Assembly (NCBI GenBank): GCA_023974075.1
Contig: CM043801.1
Span: 31,653,990 to 31,717,989, forward strand
DNA length: 64,000 bases
Origin: Chaenocephalus aceratus
Taxonomy: Eukaryota > Chordata > Actinopteri > Perciformes > Channichthyidae
Direction of reading: 5' to 3'
Both the position numbers and the translations under genes were made by a program. Under the pieces are notes generated by a model. It worked only from the letters and a program-made list of their open reading frames with translations, did no database searches and had not been told where the DNA came from. Below, piece by piece: positions 1 through 32,634 of the stretch (the first letter of the stretch is position 1; the number at the start of each line of letters is the position of its first letter).

Positions 1-600
1 AATATTGTTACTTCCCATGTCTGCAAAGTTAGAAGCTAGAGCCATTAGGTGATTAGCTAAGCTTAGCATAAATAATGTACGCAGGGGATAAAGCTAGCCT
101 TTCCAATACTTAAAATATTTACATAAAAACACTATACTTCTATAATGAAATAGTTCAGAAAAATAGTTATTCACTTTCTTCACAAGTTTTACCTAAATAT
201 GAAGCAGTTGGATGTCTAGGTATAGCCAGGAGGAGCTTAGCCTAGCTTAGCTTAATGGCTAGAAGCAGGGCGAAACAGCTAGCCTAGCTTTACAAACTAG
301 CTCTTCCATATCATGCTAATCACCACATTGTTCATTATTTGTTCAGCATAAAGTTAAATTGTAAAAGTACAATTTGTGATTTTAGAGGAAGAGCTAGCAG
401 GTAGCCTAAGCTTAAATAATAGAAGTATGGGAACTACTAGACTTTCCTACGTTTAAAATATCTACAAACACTACATCAAAATAAATAGATTTACATTGTT
501 GTATCGGGTAAGAAGCTATAGTCAGGAGGCGATTAGCTCAGTTTAGCATAGAGATTGTATGCAGGGGAAACTGCTTGCCTAGCTTAAGTCAATGTTTTAA
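1..600. repeat. degenerate 'gcttagcataaagactgg...agctagcct' teleost interspersed repeat, three related segments
   Basis: Three related stretches near 40-110, 220-300 and 500-590 share the order: aggaggcgattagct, cttagcat, gcaggg(g)aaa, agctagcctagctt. This is a dispersed teleost repeat that I recognise by sequence but cannot name. A related pair of fragments occurs at 23170-23545. It lies in the twsg1 intron. No coding capacity. Confidence 0.55.
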
Positions 601-831
601 GTTATTTATCAAGCAAAAATAGAATAAATTATTTAAATCCGGGATCTGCTTCTTTTCTTTGTCTTAAATTAAACTGAATCTCTTTGGGTTTTGGAGAGTT
701 GGTTGGTCAACACAATTGAAACTGGTAATTGAGTCATTTCTTTCATTTTACAGAATAAACAATTATGCCCAAGATGAATCGCAGTTGCAACCCTACAATC
801 AACATCCTCCTCCCTGATGAGGTTATCTCGA

Positions 832-877
832 CTGCCTTCAGAGCTTCTACTTGGCTGCCTTCAGAGCTTCTACTTGG
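832..877. repeat. perfect 23-bp tandem duplication
   Basis: The 23-bp unit running from ctgccttcag to ctacttgg is present twice back to back at 832-854 and 855-877. It is in noncoding twsg1 intron sequence and looks like a simple recent duplication. Confidence 0.85.
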
Positions 878-3829
878 CTTCCCTCAGGCAGAAACGTGCT
901 GTAATCAGTGAACACTCAGCTGCAGCGAGACAAAGGGACTGTGGGGAGAAAGTGAACATGTGCAGCCTCGTCCTGCAGAGCGACCGCTGCTGTGTGTTAA
1001 CTTTAAAATCTGCTGCCCCACCCTGTAGAGAACCGGCTTGTGAATCTCTGCACTACTAAACTGTACATTTCCCTCAGCCAACCTCCCCCAACACACACAC
1101 CTCCTCCTGACCTCAGCCTCCCCTCCCTCCTCTCATGTTCTCCCACCCTCGGGGGTTTTGGGGAATTCAGACAAATGACTTGAGATGGCAGCAGAGCGTA
1201 AAAGCGAGCGTCGGGCAGCAGATCCCACTAATCACAAGCAACATGGAGCTTCTCCAGAGGGGCTGCAGGCGGGGAGAGTTTCTCCTTCACAAAACCATCG
1301 CTCCCGCCTCTGACAGCCGGCGGGTCGGAGTCGGCGGGGTCGACAAACCTACAGAGCTACAAGTGATTGAGCGGCAGAAATAAGCCACCTGGAAGTGAAG
1401 AAGAACAAGAAGCCACCACAAATGTTCTGCTGGGGTTTGTGCCGAAGGAGGAGAATAAGTGTGTGGTTTTTGTAACAATAAGGTTGTGTAAAAAAAATCC
1501 TTGAAAACAATCTGGCCTGAAAGTCTCCAAAGCCCAATAGAGACTTTATTTCCTGAAAAGTTAAAAACAAAAAATCAAGAGTTTTTGTATTTGTTCAAAT
1601 GAGCTAAATCTCGCTTTAAAATCACCTTTTCTTAATGGCTTTTTCCTATAAAACAATCAACATGTCATGAAGGCATTGGGCTCTAGCAATTGTCATGTGT
1701 TCAATAACTTGTGATATTTAAGTGAAGTAAACAGATATATAAAAACATTTGTATAAACAAAATGGACAGATGGACCCGTCTGCATTATGAGGAGTTAAAA
1801 CATATTTTAAAGCGAGAATTTCAGTTTTTAACTTAGTAATAGTAAATGCATTTATCCATTTGCTTTCCGCCTCTAGATTGTGGGTTTGCAATTGAGGGTT
1901 GCAGCTTCAAGAGTAATGTTTAACAGTTTATATTTAAAGTATTTATGTACGGCATGTCTTGTTGCGTCTGTATTGCCATGCCGCAAGGAGAGTTTCCCTT
2001 AAAGCAACGTACAATTAGGTTACTGCAGGTTCACTTTGTCCAAATGAGGGCGGAAGAGGAAAAAGATTACCAACCGAGCAAAGTGGGCAACGTCTGAGGG
2101 CGCAGACCCCCGAGGGCCCAGATTCAAGGTAATTTAATTATTGCACTTTTATTAAGGAATCTAAACCAGAACATACATTCTGTAACAAAGTGATTTTTAG
2201 GAACAGAGGCCCAACAGCAAGTCATTACCCTGGGAAAAGCATGGACATGAATTACTTTGTATCCACTGTATTACAACTGGTGTAATGCTATTTAAGAACT
2301 CAATCTTTTAAAACAATTCTGATCTTTAGTCCATATCAAAGAGAAGAGCTATTTTTTCAAGCACTTTAAGTGTACCCAAACCAAATAATCTCCACTAACT
2401 TGAAGCCCTTATCATCATATCTTAATTGTTACTAAACTTGTTTAAGGAATTCCTTTACACCTCAATGTACATTGACTTTAACTTAACAAGCTGCTCCTTT
2501 TAAATTTGATCAGGATTTTCACAAACTCTACATCTCTAGTTCCATCATAGAGAGAATCAAAACATGTCTAAAAGAAAACGCATGGTTCATCAAACTACTA
2601 TAGCAACTTTAATTGGAATTTGCCATCTATCCTTCATCTATTCTGCCTTTTTTCCACATCTCATTTCCAAACAAAAGCCTTAATTATCAGCTCAACTTCC
2701 TGTGCCAACAATTAAGTCTAACTCAACTGCCTGCAAGAAAACAATAATAATAATAATAGCTGTGGTTAGCTAAGGTCACACAGGTGAAATGGCCACTGAG
2801 GTTAAACACAGTACTTTACTGATGTTAATGTGAGGGGCAGGGCCACTACACACACAGCAGGTCAAACACACACACCCAGAAGGACAGTGGACAAGCGGCA
2901 GCTCACATTCGACTTGACAGGTTCTGGAAAAAACAGGCCCACACTTCTCATCATATTTTCCCGTTAAAATAAAACGGGATTAGATGAGAGGATTCGTGCT
3001 AGGCAGCAGGGAAACTCCCTCTGTCCTTCACCTTTTGGGCTTCAGGGGTGAGGGAAAAAGTGACACCAAGGAAGTGATGTCAGAAAGTCAACAGAAGTCA
3101 GAGGAATGAAAATAAAAAGGAAACCGCACATAAATCAAAGAAGTGTTTCTCCAGGTAGAGAGCAGGTGAGCATGAAACTGAGAGTGAGATCTTTGCTGCT
3201 CGCTGTGGGAAAAACCTTCCTCCTGACTTTACTCGGCTTATCGAAGGAATGCATTTTGAATTCTTCCCAACAGATTCCATCTTTGTTCTCTGCTCCAGAT
3301 TCTCGGACAAAAATGAACTCGAGTTTGGCTGTGGCTGGGTTTCAGGAGTTCTGTTTTTATGTGAAGAGTTTTCAAAAACCTGCCTAAAAGACATAACAGC
3401 GGGAGCACATTTTCTTGTGCAGCTTTTAGTCCGTTCTGCCAGTTTAACGCTAATTTAAATATGTTTAAAACAAGCTTTCAACTGCTCTAAACTTGAAATC
3501 GACTCCGGCTGCGGACGACATTTAATTCGGGTTCTCGTTAAAGAGAAATAGAAATCTCTGTTTACAAAAAACAGCTGTAACACTGAAGGATGAAAAGCTT
3601 GAACTTGGATGCACTGTAATATAAGTGTTCCCACTTTAATCTACAGAAGTGATCAGCAGCACTCAGCAGAGTATCTGTCTGTTTGTGAGCAGTGAGGTAG
3701 AGAATCAAATGCACAGCGGAGGTCTGCTGTTTACATATTTTGGATCTTGCAGCGATCCACATTTTGAGACATGTAGTTTAAAAAACGTTTAACACCAACA
3801 AACAGAAATCCATTCATTAAGTTTAACAT
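878..3829. other. twsg1 intron, no gene seen
   Basis: Open frames here are short (under 100 codons), overlap on both strands and have no recognisable family or splice partners. A somewhat GC-richer patch lies at 900-1380. The twsg1 second coding exon, which would carry a dense run of cysteines, is not present. Confidence 0.6.
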
Positions 3830-4261
3830 TTAAAAGGGGCCTTATTACGGTGATCAGGTTCAACATTTTATTTTGTGTCTCTACTGTGACATGTCAACGT
3901 GCTTTAATAATCATAAAGCACTTTATTCCTCTTTTCACCCTCTGTCTGAAACCAGAGCCCAGTCTGCTCTGATTGGTTAGCTGGCCAGCTCTGTTGTGAT
4001 CAACCGTTTAGAGATGTCCCGCCCTTTAGCCTATCATGTTCAGTTTGTTGGATTACTAGCCAATAGATGCACAAGTGTAACATAGTGATGTCACAATGTT
4101 ACGGAAGTAAACAAAGGGGGGGGGGGGGGGTGTGCGGGAGAGAAACTCCTTCTGAGGGGAACACAGGGCTTTTAGCCTTTACAGACCATTTACATCCACA
4201 AAAACCTATACAACACTACAAGAAAGGGAAAACGCCCAAAAGCAAAAGAGGGCCTCTTTAA
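3830..4261. mobile_element. TTAA-flanked MITE with GGGGCC/GGCCTC-type termini
   Basis: The element starts TTAAAAGGGGCCTTATTA and ends GAGGGCCTCTTTAA, so the two termini are imperfect inverted repeats bounded by TTAA. A TTAA target duplication is typical of piggyBac and Kolobok-type nonautonomous elements. It resembles a common teleost MITE. It contains a G13-type homopolymer near 4118-4130 and no transposase. Confidence 0.6.
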
Positions 4262-4269
4262 GTATGTTG

Positions 4270-4493
4270 TAAGTTAAGTTTTCTTTTTGTCGCTGCTTTT
4301 AATTGAACTATTCATATCTTAGACTGCACTTTAACTTTTATCCATGTATTTTTTCTTTTTATGTTTATTTTATTAGCTTTTATTTTTAATGACTGATTTT
4401 AAATGCCATTTTCTTAATGTCTTTCGTTTTTTGTAAAGCACTTTGAATTGCCTTGTGTTGAAAAGTGCTATATAAATACACTTGCCTTGCCTA
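4270..4493 (+). mobile_element. 3' tail of a non-LTR retrotransposon (LINE)
   Basis: The segment ends with the teleost LINE 3' tail GTAAAGCACTTTGAATTGCC, TTGTGTTGAAAAGTGC, TATATAAAT, then short CTTGC-type repeats. A second copy of the same tail is at 28680-28743, and an opposite-strand copy at 61866-61930. Only the 3' end is present, the usual outcome of 5' truncation. Confidence 0.7.
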
Positions 4494-4716
4494 AGTTGCA
4501 TTGTTGGAGGAGCCAGAGACACAACATTTTGCCACACATATCCATCGTTTAAAATTAAAAGAAAGATCTAAACTCCCAAATACCTTGGGCAATTCATTTG
4601 CTAGTGACTCAGAGAATCAGTGCAGCCAGAAGGGAAAGAGTCATTGTGGTCAAGCTGATGAGTAAATCCATCAGGCAGCAGAGTAGTTATGTAAAGAAAA
4701 GGTGGATGTGTTTTAC

Positions 4717-4865
4717 CTGGATGAGACACTTGCTGACGTCGCTGGCGCAGAGGGCTTTGTTGCAGCCGGAGGTCGGGGACAGTCCTGCGAGGAGGAAGAG
4801 GAGCGCGGCGGCGGCGGGGAGGATCAGCTGACCAGGCCTCATCCTGACGGCTCACCAGCACGGCA
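4717..4865 (-). CDS. twsg1: twsg1 first coding exon (partial gene; signal peptide and start of mature protein)
   Basis: Twisted gastrulation BMP signalling modulator 1 is a secreted cysteine-rich protein that binds BMPs and chordin in the extracellular space. The exon opens after an AG acceptor at about 4866-4867 and ends CAG|GTAAAA. The ATG is at 4842-4840, giving 42 codons (4717-4842) in phase 0. Residues 1-25 are a signal peptide with an Ala/Leu-rich hydrophobic core. The mature start, CNKALCASDVSKCLIQ, matches the strongly conserved N terminus of vertebrate TWSG1. The remaining cysteine-rich exons were not found in 1-4716 and must lie off the left edge, so 1-4716 is intron. The gene lies downstream of ankrd12 on the same strand, as in human. 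Confidence 0.9.
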
Positions 4866-5993
4866 CTGGAAACACCTAGAACAACACGAGACACAGGACC
4901 TCAGAGACCTGCACAAATAAACACAACTCCATCACACACATTCCACAGGAGGAGAAGTGAAGAGCTGCAGTTAAAAAGATAAGAGGACACAAAAGGTGGC
5001 GCATGATGGAAATTATATACTTTCAGATTCCTAATACAAAGTAGGAGACACTTTTTTTTTTTACACAATTCAGATATAAAGTTGCAAAGTAAAGTAAGAA
5101 GAGCTGAAACCATCATCATGCCGGTAGTCTTTAAAATGCAAAAAGGGCTTCTAAAAGAAGGCGATTTCCTTCATCTGTTTATGTTAAGTTAAATAGAACA
5201 ACTTTGGGTTTTGGATTCAGCAGGAAAAGACATTTGAAGTTATATATTTTGACTTCAAGAATATGGGAGTAGACTTTTTCATCTATTCCCTCACTTTAAA
5301 TAAACCAATAGATGACACGAGACAAATACAGATTAATCAATAAGAAAATAAACATTAGTTGTATAACTGTAAATGTAATTTCTTGTTTTATAACCATGAA
5401 CTACTGATGAATTTGAGTAAATGTAGAACTAAGCAACACTAATGAATAATGTCTTTATCTGTATTCCCTTTATTCGAGTATTTTACAGTACAGGACTGGT
5501 TTGTTTTAACATTGTAGTATATTACAACGTAATTGTAGTGCTACAAACTGCAGCAAAAACGTAAAGAAGTGAATACAAAATAAAGGGACATTTCAGCTTT
5601 GTGATCTAGAAGAACTTTGACATGTAAACATCACTTTTCTAAAAGGCCTGCGTCACATTTCATTCAAAGCCATACCTCACTCACACTGTTACAGAGGGAT
5701 AACAACACACACATCTGGCAACATCAGCCTCCTTCACCTATTTTTCCCAAAGTGTAGCGCGTGAACACACTGTCTGCTGCTTTTTACACTTCACCACTTT
5801 GCTGCACATTGTTCCACTTCAGCAGAGAACATGTGAGGAACATTAGCTGCCTCACTCATGGACGCGTTTCTTCACCTCTCTTTTTTGGGGCTCATCGCTA
5901 ACACCAAAAACTTTGTTTCACTCGCACGCAGCCACATGAGAAAGCAGTGCAGGAAACAGCGACACAACACAGAGAGAGGGAGTTTAAACTTAC

Positions 5994-6160
5994 CTCAGCG
6001 CTGTTAACAAATCCGAGACTTTTCTTTTTAACAGGGAGAGTGGCTGTTTTCTCTTTGAACTTCTCCAGGATGGTGTTCAGCCGCAGCTCAAGTGTCCACT
6101 GTGTCCAGAGGGCGTCAGTCTCTCCGCAGCAGAAAGCGACAGGCAGTCGGGCGCCTTAAA
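5994..6160 (-). other. twsg1: twsg1 probable noncoding first exon / promoter-proximal region
   Basis: On the minus strand a good donor, GCTGAG|GTAAGT, ends at 5994 and is followed by intron up to the coding exon acceptor near 4866. The sequence upstream is relatively GC-rich, as expected for a 5' UTR exon. The transcription start cannot be placed by eye, so the right boundary is nominal. No ATG-initiated frame here joins the coding exon. Confidence 0.5.
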
Positions 6161-6299
6161 GGCACACACTCCATTTTCTCCCCAACAGTCTGCGGAGGAA
6201 AACACCGGGCCTCAGGTCAACACACACACACACACACCGGAGTGTCTTCAGGGTGACGGCCGTGAACAAATCCGCATCATGAACACCAGGAGACAAACT

Positions 6300-7640
6300 T
6301 TAACATCTGCGCCACGCTGTGCGTAAAAGTCTTGTGCGTAAATTATCATTTTTTTTTTAGACCAAACTCGGGTCAACTTCTGTTCTAACTCCTTTTTTCT
6401 ACACAAGCTATTCTCTCCCGGGCCACCCCCCACTCCATTACACGGCCCTTTGTCTGCGGTCTTATCAGCGGGTTTTATGAGTGTCCTCATTAGGTGAGAA
6501 AGGGCGATTCGGAAGCTGTGAAGCTGCAGACTCCCCGCTGTGAAGCCCCCTCCCCTCCCCAACAAAGCTCATTTGTAGAAACGAGAGTCTGCTATCGGGA
6601 GAGTCTCTGATGGGCCATTTCACTCCACATGTGTTTACACGTGTTTTCCTAAGACTCCATCAAACACAACAGGCCCCACTTCCAGCCTGCAGGGGAGGGA
6701 GGACACACCTTCAATGAAAACACTTTAAATGTAAATCCAGTCTAAGAAGAGGGACAGTGTAAACCAAGGCAAACATGTCAACTTATTTAAACACGGAATA
6801 TTTGTTTTGTTTCCAGGCATTAACACAAAACATGTGAATAAACCCCACTATCAATTATATTTTTAGTAATTATCGTGCATATAACCTGTTACATGAATGC
6901 TATATTAATTCCAGCAGCCTTTGCACTCTGGCTTGCTATTTAGTTGTTTGAGATATATGTACAAATATATAGTAGTCAACGTTTTATATAACTTTGTTCA
7001 ACTTTCTGTAGTTATTATATTTAGCTGTATATTGTCTGTGTAAGAATAGGGAGCAACACAATGGAGTCAAATTATTTGTTTACATATTTACTTGGCTTTT
7101 GAAGCTGATTCTGAAAAGAAAATGTACGATTTCTTCTTTATTCTGACGTTAAATTAAAATAGCATTGGTCAAAGCCAAAATCCAATATTATCCAAGATGT
7201 AATGATAAATGCATAGTATAGTTCGACTAACGTTTGATATTAAAGAGCTTTACAAAAATCGTATTAGTTTGTTCAGTCTGCAGCACTTTGAGCCGACTGT
7301 ACAGCGACACCTACTGGCCGAGAATGATACAGCTTTTAAGAGAATTACCACTCATAAAAGGTACATCTTAATTACAGGGGCTGCAACCTCAGTTTTAATA
7401 CTTTTTAAAATAATAAATACACATTATATTAAAAAGCCTAGTTTATATTACATATTTCCAACATTTTAGAAAACAAAACCACTGTGGCATCTTTACAACC
7501 TAAATATAGATTTTATAAATAAACAATTGTCAATATAATTTAGTATCATTTTCTTTATATTATCGACCGATGGATTCAGCCGTTATTTCTCGCGCTGCGC
7601 GATAAATGAAACCAAGTCCAACCATTTTAATTTCACAACA
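6300..7640. other. intergenic between ankrd12 3' end and twsg1 5' end
   Basis: This is the spacer between the ankrd12 polyadenylation site and the twsg1 promoter. It includes GC-rich twsg1-proximal sequence up to about 6700, then AT-rich sequence. No exon, RNA gene or intact element was seen. A CTCF-like motif is at 7301-7321. Confidence 0.6.
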
Positions 7641-7647
7641 AATAAAA

Positions 7648-7653
7648 TTTATT
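7648..7653 (-). terminator. ankrd12: ankrd12 candidate polyadenylation signal AATAAA
   Basis: TTTATT on the plus strand reads AATAAA on the minus strand, about 980 bases downstream of the ankrd12 stop codon. The intervening sequence 7654-8631 has no open frame and fits a 3' UTR. An alternative site cannot be excluded. Confidence 0.5.
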
Positions 7654-8611
7654 CAATTATATATTACAAATATGTACAAGTCATGTAACAAGTAAATATT
7701 AAAATAGACATTTTTTAGAACTATTGTTCAAAAAGGCATTATGTTGAAAAAATAGGTTTTGTTGTGATCTCACATTGAAAGTGTAAAAGTATGTGTTTTT
7801 TTTCCCTTGGAAGCCACAACAGACTGTAAATGTGCGCGAGACATGATGGACAACACACGAGGAGTGAGGGACATAACAAAAAGCTGGAACACTTCAGTAA
7901 ACCTCACAAAGCCCACAGTACAGCTCTTTAGGAAACAAGTACAAACAACGCAACGCATGCACAGCATTTAATTGCCAAAGTCAAAAAACACCAGCTGTGG
8001 CGTGAAGCTCCAGGTGAGGAAGGAAACCAGGAAAAAGAGAAAACAACGAAAGCCAACACGTGCTTAAGATCTGAAGCCAACAACAACGAGAAGAACAAGA
8101 ACACCACGGACGAAGCAGAAGATATAAAAACCAACTTTGGACATTAAACATGAGACGGAACAAGTTTACAATCAAAATATCTATTTTTGTTTTTACAAGT
8201 TTAAAACAATAATTACATGGCTATTTACAAATGCACAATTGTTTTATGTATAAAATAAGTTAAAAATTAAGAGCACAGTCTGTACACAATGCATCAACAC
8301 TGACTTTGAAAACAATTGAACTCTTTTCAGTTGTGTGACCGTGCTGCAGGAGGAGCCGGTGGTCCTCGTCCACACGCTGCTCCTCCTCCTGACCCCCCCC
8401 CCTCAGTGTCTGGGCTCCTCTGGACCTCCTTCTCCTGCAGGAGGAACCGAGTCCTCGTGCCGGTTCGGACTGTGAGAGCGTTGGGAGTGAAACCACCTCT
8501 TTTCTAAATGCTCGTTGTGTTTCACCGCCACATTCTAGGTGCTTCACATTTTCTTCTTCTGTGAATGTGCTGCCTCTCGTGTCCGGAATCTGTCCGCCGC
8601 CGCCGCCGTCA

Positions 8612-28897
<20,286 letters not shown>

Positions 28898-30216
28898 GGC
28901 GCAGCACCTGACTAGCTGCGACAGCTACAGCTCAGTCGGTTCATCATGCACCTGGAGACAGAAAACCACAGCAATGAGAAACATTCCCTCGCTGCCACAT
29001 CAGTCTGGCTGACAGTTACGCATGCAAGGACAAGAGGCATGTTTAAAATACAGCAACAATTACATTCTTCTGAGACGGTTTACAGGCTAGACTCTCAGCG
29101 AACAGCAGTGGAAACAAGCCAAGTAAGGAAAAGTCAATTAACCCTGAAGAAAGCTGGAGTGGCCACTCGGCTGTGTTTAAGGATATACTTTGAGTACATC
29201 AGTAATCAGGGACTTTTAGTGAAATTTCCATTCCTCTTCTTGAGAAAGACCATAAAAAGAAACATGCAGGGGGTAACCACACAAGGCAGCATGAATCACA
29301 GCGTTAGGGACTCTTAAACTCTAAGAGGAAAACATCTCTGAACACTGTCACTATGATCTACTCATCATTGTAACCGAGCTTCTCTCTGATGTGGTTTGTG
29401 TCGGTGAAGTCACACACGCAGCAGAGTCACTATGAGCGCCTGCAGTGACGAAGGAAGTGCAACGCTCAGCCGAACATGCGCACAAAAGGCGACTTGGCAT
29501 GTGTCAGTTATCTCGTCACATGAACATCGCCAATTTCAGTCACAAGATCCTTTTTGTGGTGCACTTTCCATGAACTTCCCCCGCTTCTCTTTTCTTTAAC
29601 ACAGTCTCAACTGATTTGACAGAAATAGCACATTTTGAGCCCAATGAAAGTACTGCAAACTGTGAACTGTATATTAGGAAACCTGAGAGATTCGTTGTGA
29701 AACAGCCTCTGCAGAATGAATGGGACAGCCCCATTACTCAATCTGCATCCAGTTACAACTTTACAATAGTCCAAACAAAACCAGAATGAGTATCTTCTGT
29801 ATTGCAGCTATTCACACAGAAATCAAGTTTTACTGGGGTTGCCCACTCTGCTCGAAAGAACATCCCAATTCAAGGGATTCCTTACAATTCTTCAGCAGGT
29901 TTCCCCCGTCGAGGCCAAGCAGTTTTTTTATTGAATAATGGAAGTATATCGTTTAACCCTTTACCTGTTGGCTGGCTTCAGCTTCTTGAAATGTGAATAT
30001 TGACGTTTTCATAGACTATCATTACAGTTCCCTGTATTCATTTGGGTTTTGTCCTGTGAGCCTGAGAAACTGCAATTGTAATTTTACCTCTAATTTCTCC
30101 TTCTATATAAAATTGTAAAAATAACAATAAAGATTAAGCAAATTACAGTCAGGGTTTAGAGCCGCATAATTATAATACCCAATTTCTTTAAGCCAAAAAT
30201 GGCCATTTATTACATC

Positions 30217-30592
30217 TTAAAGGTGGGGTAGGTATTGGTAAGAATGGAGAAACCAGCTCGAGTGCGCGAGAATTTGAAAGTACACAAATCTGACCCTTCC
30301 TTACAGAGCCCCTCCTCCAACACACACAACGCGCACATGACCAATGAGGGCACGAGGTAAGTGTGTGCACAGATGGAAGGCTGACAGGCAGGTAGGCCAT
30401 CCAGTTACTTTAGCCGGGCCGGCTCAGATGATTGGTCGTGCTTTTTACAGCGCCACGGCTTCCACAGAGGACATTTTTTTATGTATTTATTGTCAAAGCA
30501 CTTCAGATATTCATTGCTATCGGGATGTTAAGAGGATTCCATGGAATATAACAAAAAGTGTTTCTGAAGTGAATTACATACCCTACCTTTAA
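30217..30592. mobile_element. TTAA-flanked MITE with AGGTGGGGTAGGTA termini
   Basis: It starts TTAAAGGTGGGGTAGGTA and ends TACATACCCTACCTTTAA: inverted termini bounded by TTAA, compatible with a piggyBac/Kolobok-like TTAA duplication. A common teleost MITE type. No coding. Confidence 0.7.
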
Positions 30593-31404
30593 GTAATTAA
30601 ATGTGCACTCAAAATCAGTTGGGAAAATAATGTTGAAACAGCTCAACGTTATGTACAGCTTTCCCTTTTCTGTGGGTTCGTATACATGTTACGGTTCAAA
30701 ACTGACAGGACAAGGGGAGCCACAATCTCAAAATGACCAGCTCTCAAAAGTCTCAGAAGTACATGCAAGACTAGCAACTGTGCTAACCAACGTAAGATGT
30801 GACCAAATGCTTGGAAATGTGCAACTTGTTGCTTTTGAATAACAACCAAGACAGAAAGACAGAAGTAATGGACTACATTGTAAAGCTTCTGCCTTGAGAA
30901 CCAAACACAGCGGAACTATAAAACAGTCAGTGACGCAATTAACTGCGATGACAGTACAATTCATCCTTACACAAGTACAGGACAACCTGTGACTGAATGT
31001 ATCATACTGTAGTCCTTAAAGTATAAAAATCAGTCATTATGATAACAAGCCCGGACTAGAAGTTCATAAACATCACCTTATGCGACAATTATGTGGCTTA
31101 ATCAAGGATTTATGGGAAAGCCACATGATTTACAAGTTTAAACAGCTCAAGTGCATCAGCACAAAAAGGCTTGAACAGCGAATTTTGGATTTTCCAAATA
31201 TAGGTACCTGTGATTTTTGTATTGTATTTTCCCAGGGAAAATGTAAAAGTTATTTTCAGCATTATCTGACTTTAATGACCAAAATAATGAATCACTGAAA
31301 TGTATGATGAGGATAACCATTAGGCCAGTTTTTTTGTGTTACCAAATACACAATGAATCAAAGTTAATCAAGCTTTTTGTATTAAATATTGATAAAAAAC
31401 TACA

Positions 31405-32634
31405 CAGGGCTCGACATTAAGGACTGCCCGATGGCCCGATGGCCATCTAGTATTTAGCTCGGGCAATGAAGCCTCACCTGCTGGTTGCCCGATCGTGCAA
31501 TCTATTATGCCAGTCTCATGCAGCTCGCGGATCCAGTAATGAGTGACCGACAGTGAAACTAAACATATCTATAACTAGTTTAGGTAGTTTGAGAGGTAAT
31601 TAAAATAGCTACGTGTGATAACCTGAAGTGTGTGTTTTGTTCCGCTCACCGCTGCATGTGATCATGCAGAGCTGCGTGTCGACTCGTCAGCAGCAGCTGA
31701 TCTCTCTCTCCCGTCAGATTAGACTTCACTTGCGTTTATGTCCATATCGATCAGATCCAGCTAGTTCTAGCTAATGATAGGACTACCTGCTTATTAAAAG
31801 ACACCTTAACAATAAGTGTCGCTATGCAACTGGGTGAGGCCGCAAAGTATAGCGCAGCATTATGCATTTGTTTACATGCCCACCGGAACCCCGAGGCATT
31901 ACCAACAGATCAACGCACAATCAACCCATACAGGACATCTCTTTCTCCACATTATGTGTTAGACATTAGAATGGACTATTCTTGTCTGTCACATAAGTGG
32001 CGCAACTGAAGCATTATTGCGCTAAAGGGAAATTATTTTGACCGAAGAGATTTAGATTTGCCGGCTAACGGGAACTCTGGCGTCGCCATTTTGTGTGCTT
32101 CGCGGATGAGCTCGGCTCCTCTCGACTGCTGCTCGGTCAGCTTCCGGATGAGGAGGCATTCCTTCGACCAACTTACAGTAGATAACATTAAAAACATTTT
32201 TAACAGGGGCCATAATAGTGTAAATAATGTTTGTTTGTTTTGGCAGTTATAACTGAATGTAATGTTTTCTACTTTTTTCCATCTGGGAAGGCATTTGCCT
32301 TCATCAGATGGAAAGTGTCTTGACCAACAACTTAAGTGTTTCTTAAAGCTATGCAGGGCATGCAAGCGAGCAAACACAAACAAACAAGTGAAATGAAGAA
32401 TAAAATTGAAATTGTACAATATAATATTGTGGTGGTTCATCTTATAATTCAGTCTAGAGAATGCACCAGACAGCATCTAAGACCTGCAAACATCTAAATG
32501 TTCTAGGGGGAGGCTCCCCAAACCCTTCGTGCATCATTTTGTCCGCGCGCATTTTTCAGGGCAATCTCTATTGGGCTCAGGGCCATCTGTAAATTAGCTC
32601 AGATGGCCCACAAAATCCTTAATGTCATGCACTG
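31405..32634. mobile_element. hAT-type element with perfect 8-bp target duplication
   Basis: The termini CAGGGCTCGACATTAAGGA and TCCTTAATGTCATGCACTG are inverted repeats with two mismatches. AAACTACA flanks both ends (31397-31404 and 32635-32642). The subterminal regions share GGCCATCT/AGATGGCC in inverted orientation. A minus-strand frame at 32033-32476 (147 codons) covers much of the interior. I do not recognise it, and it lacks a visible BED finger or hATC motif, so I treat the element as nonautonomous. Confidence 0.9.

Noticed and set aside
1..4716. Second coding exon of twsg1
   Set aside because: The expected cysteine-dense segment could not be found on the minus strand; it must lie outside the window.
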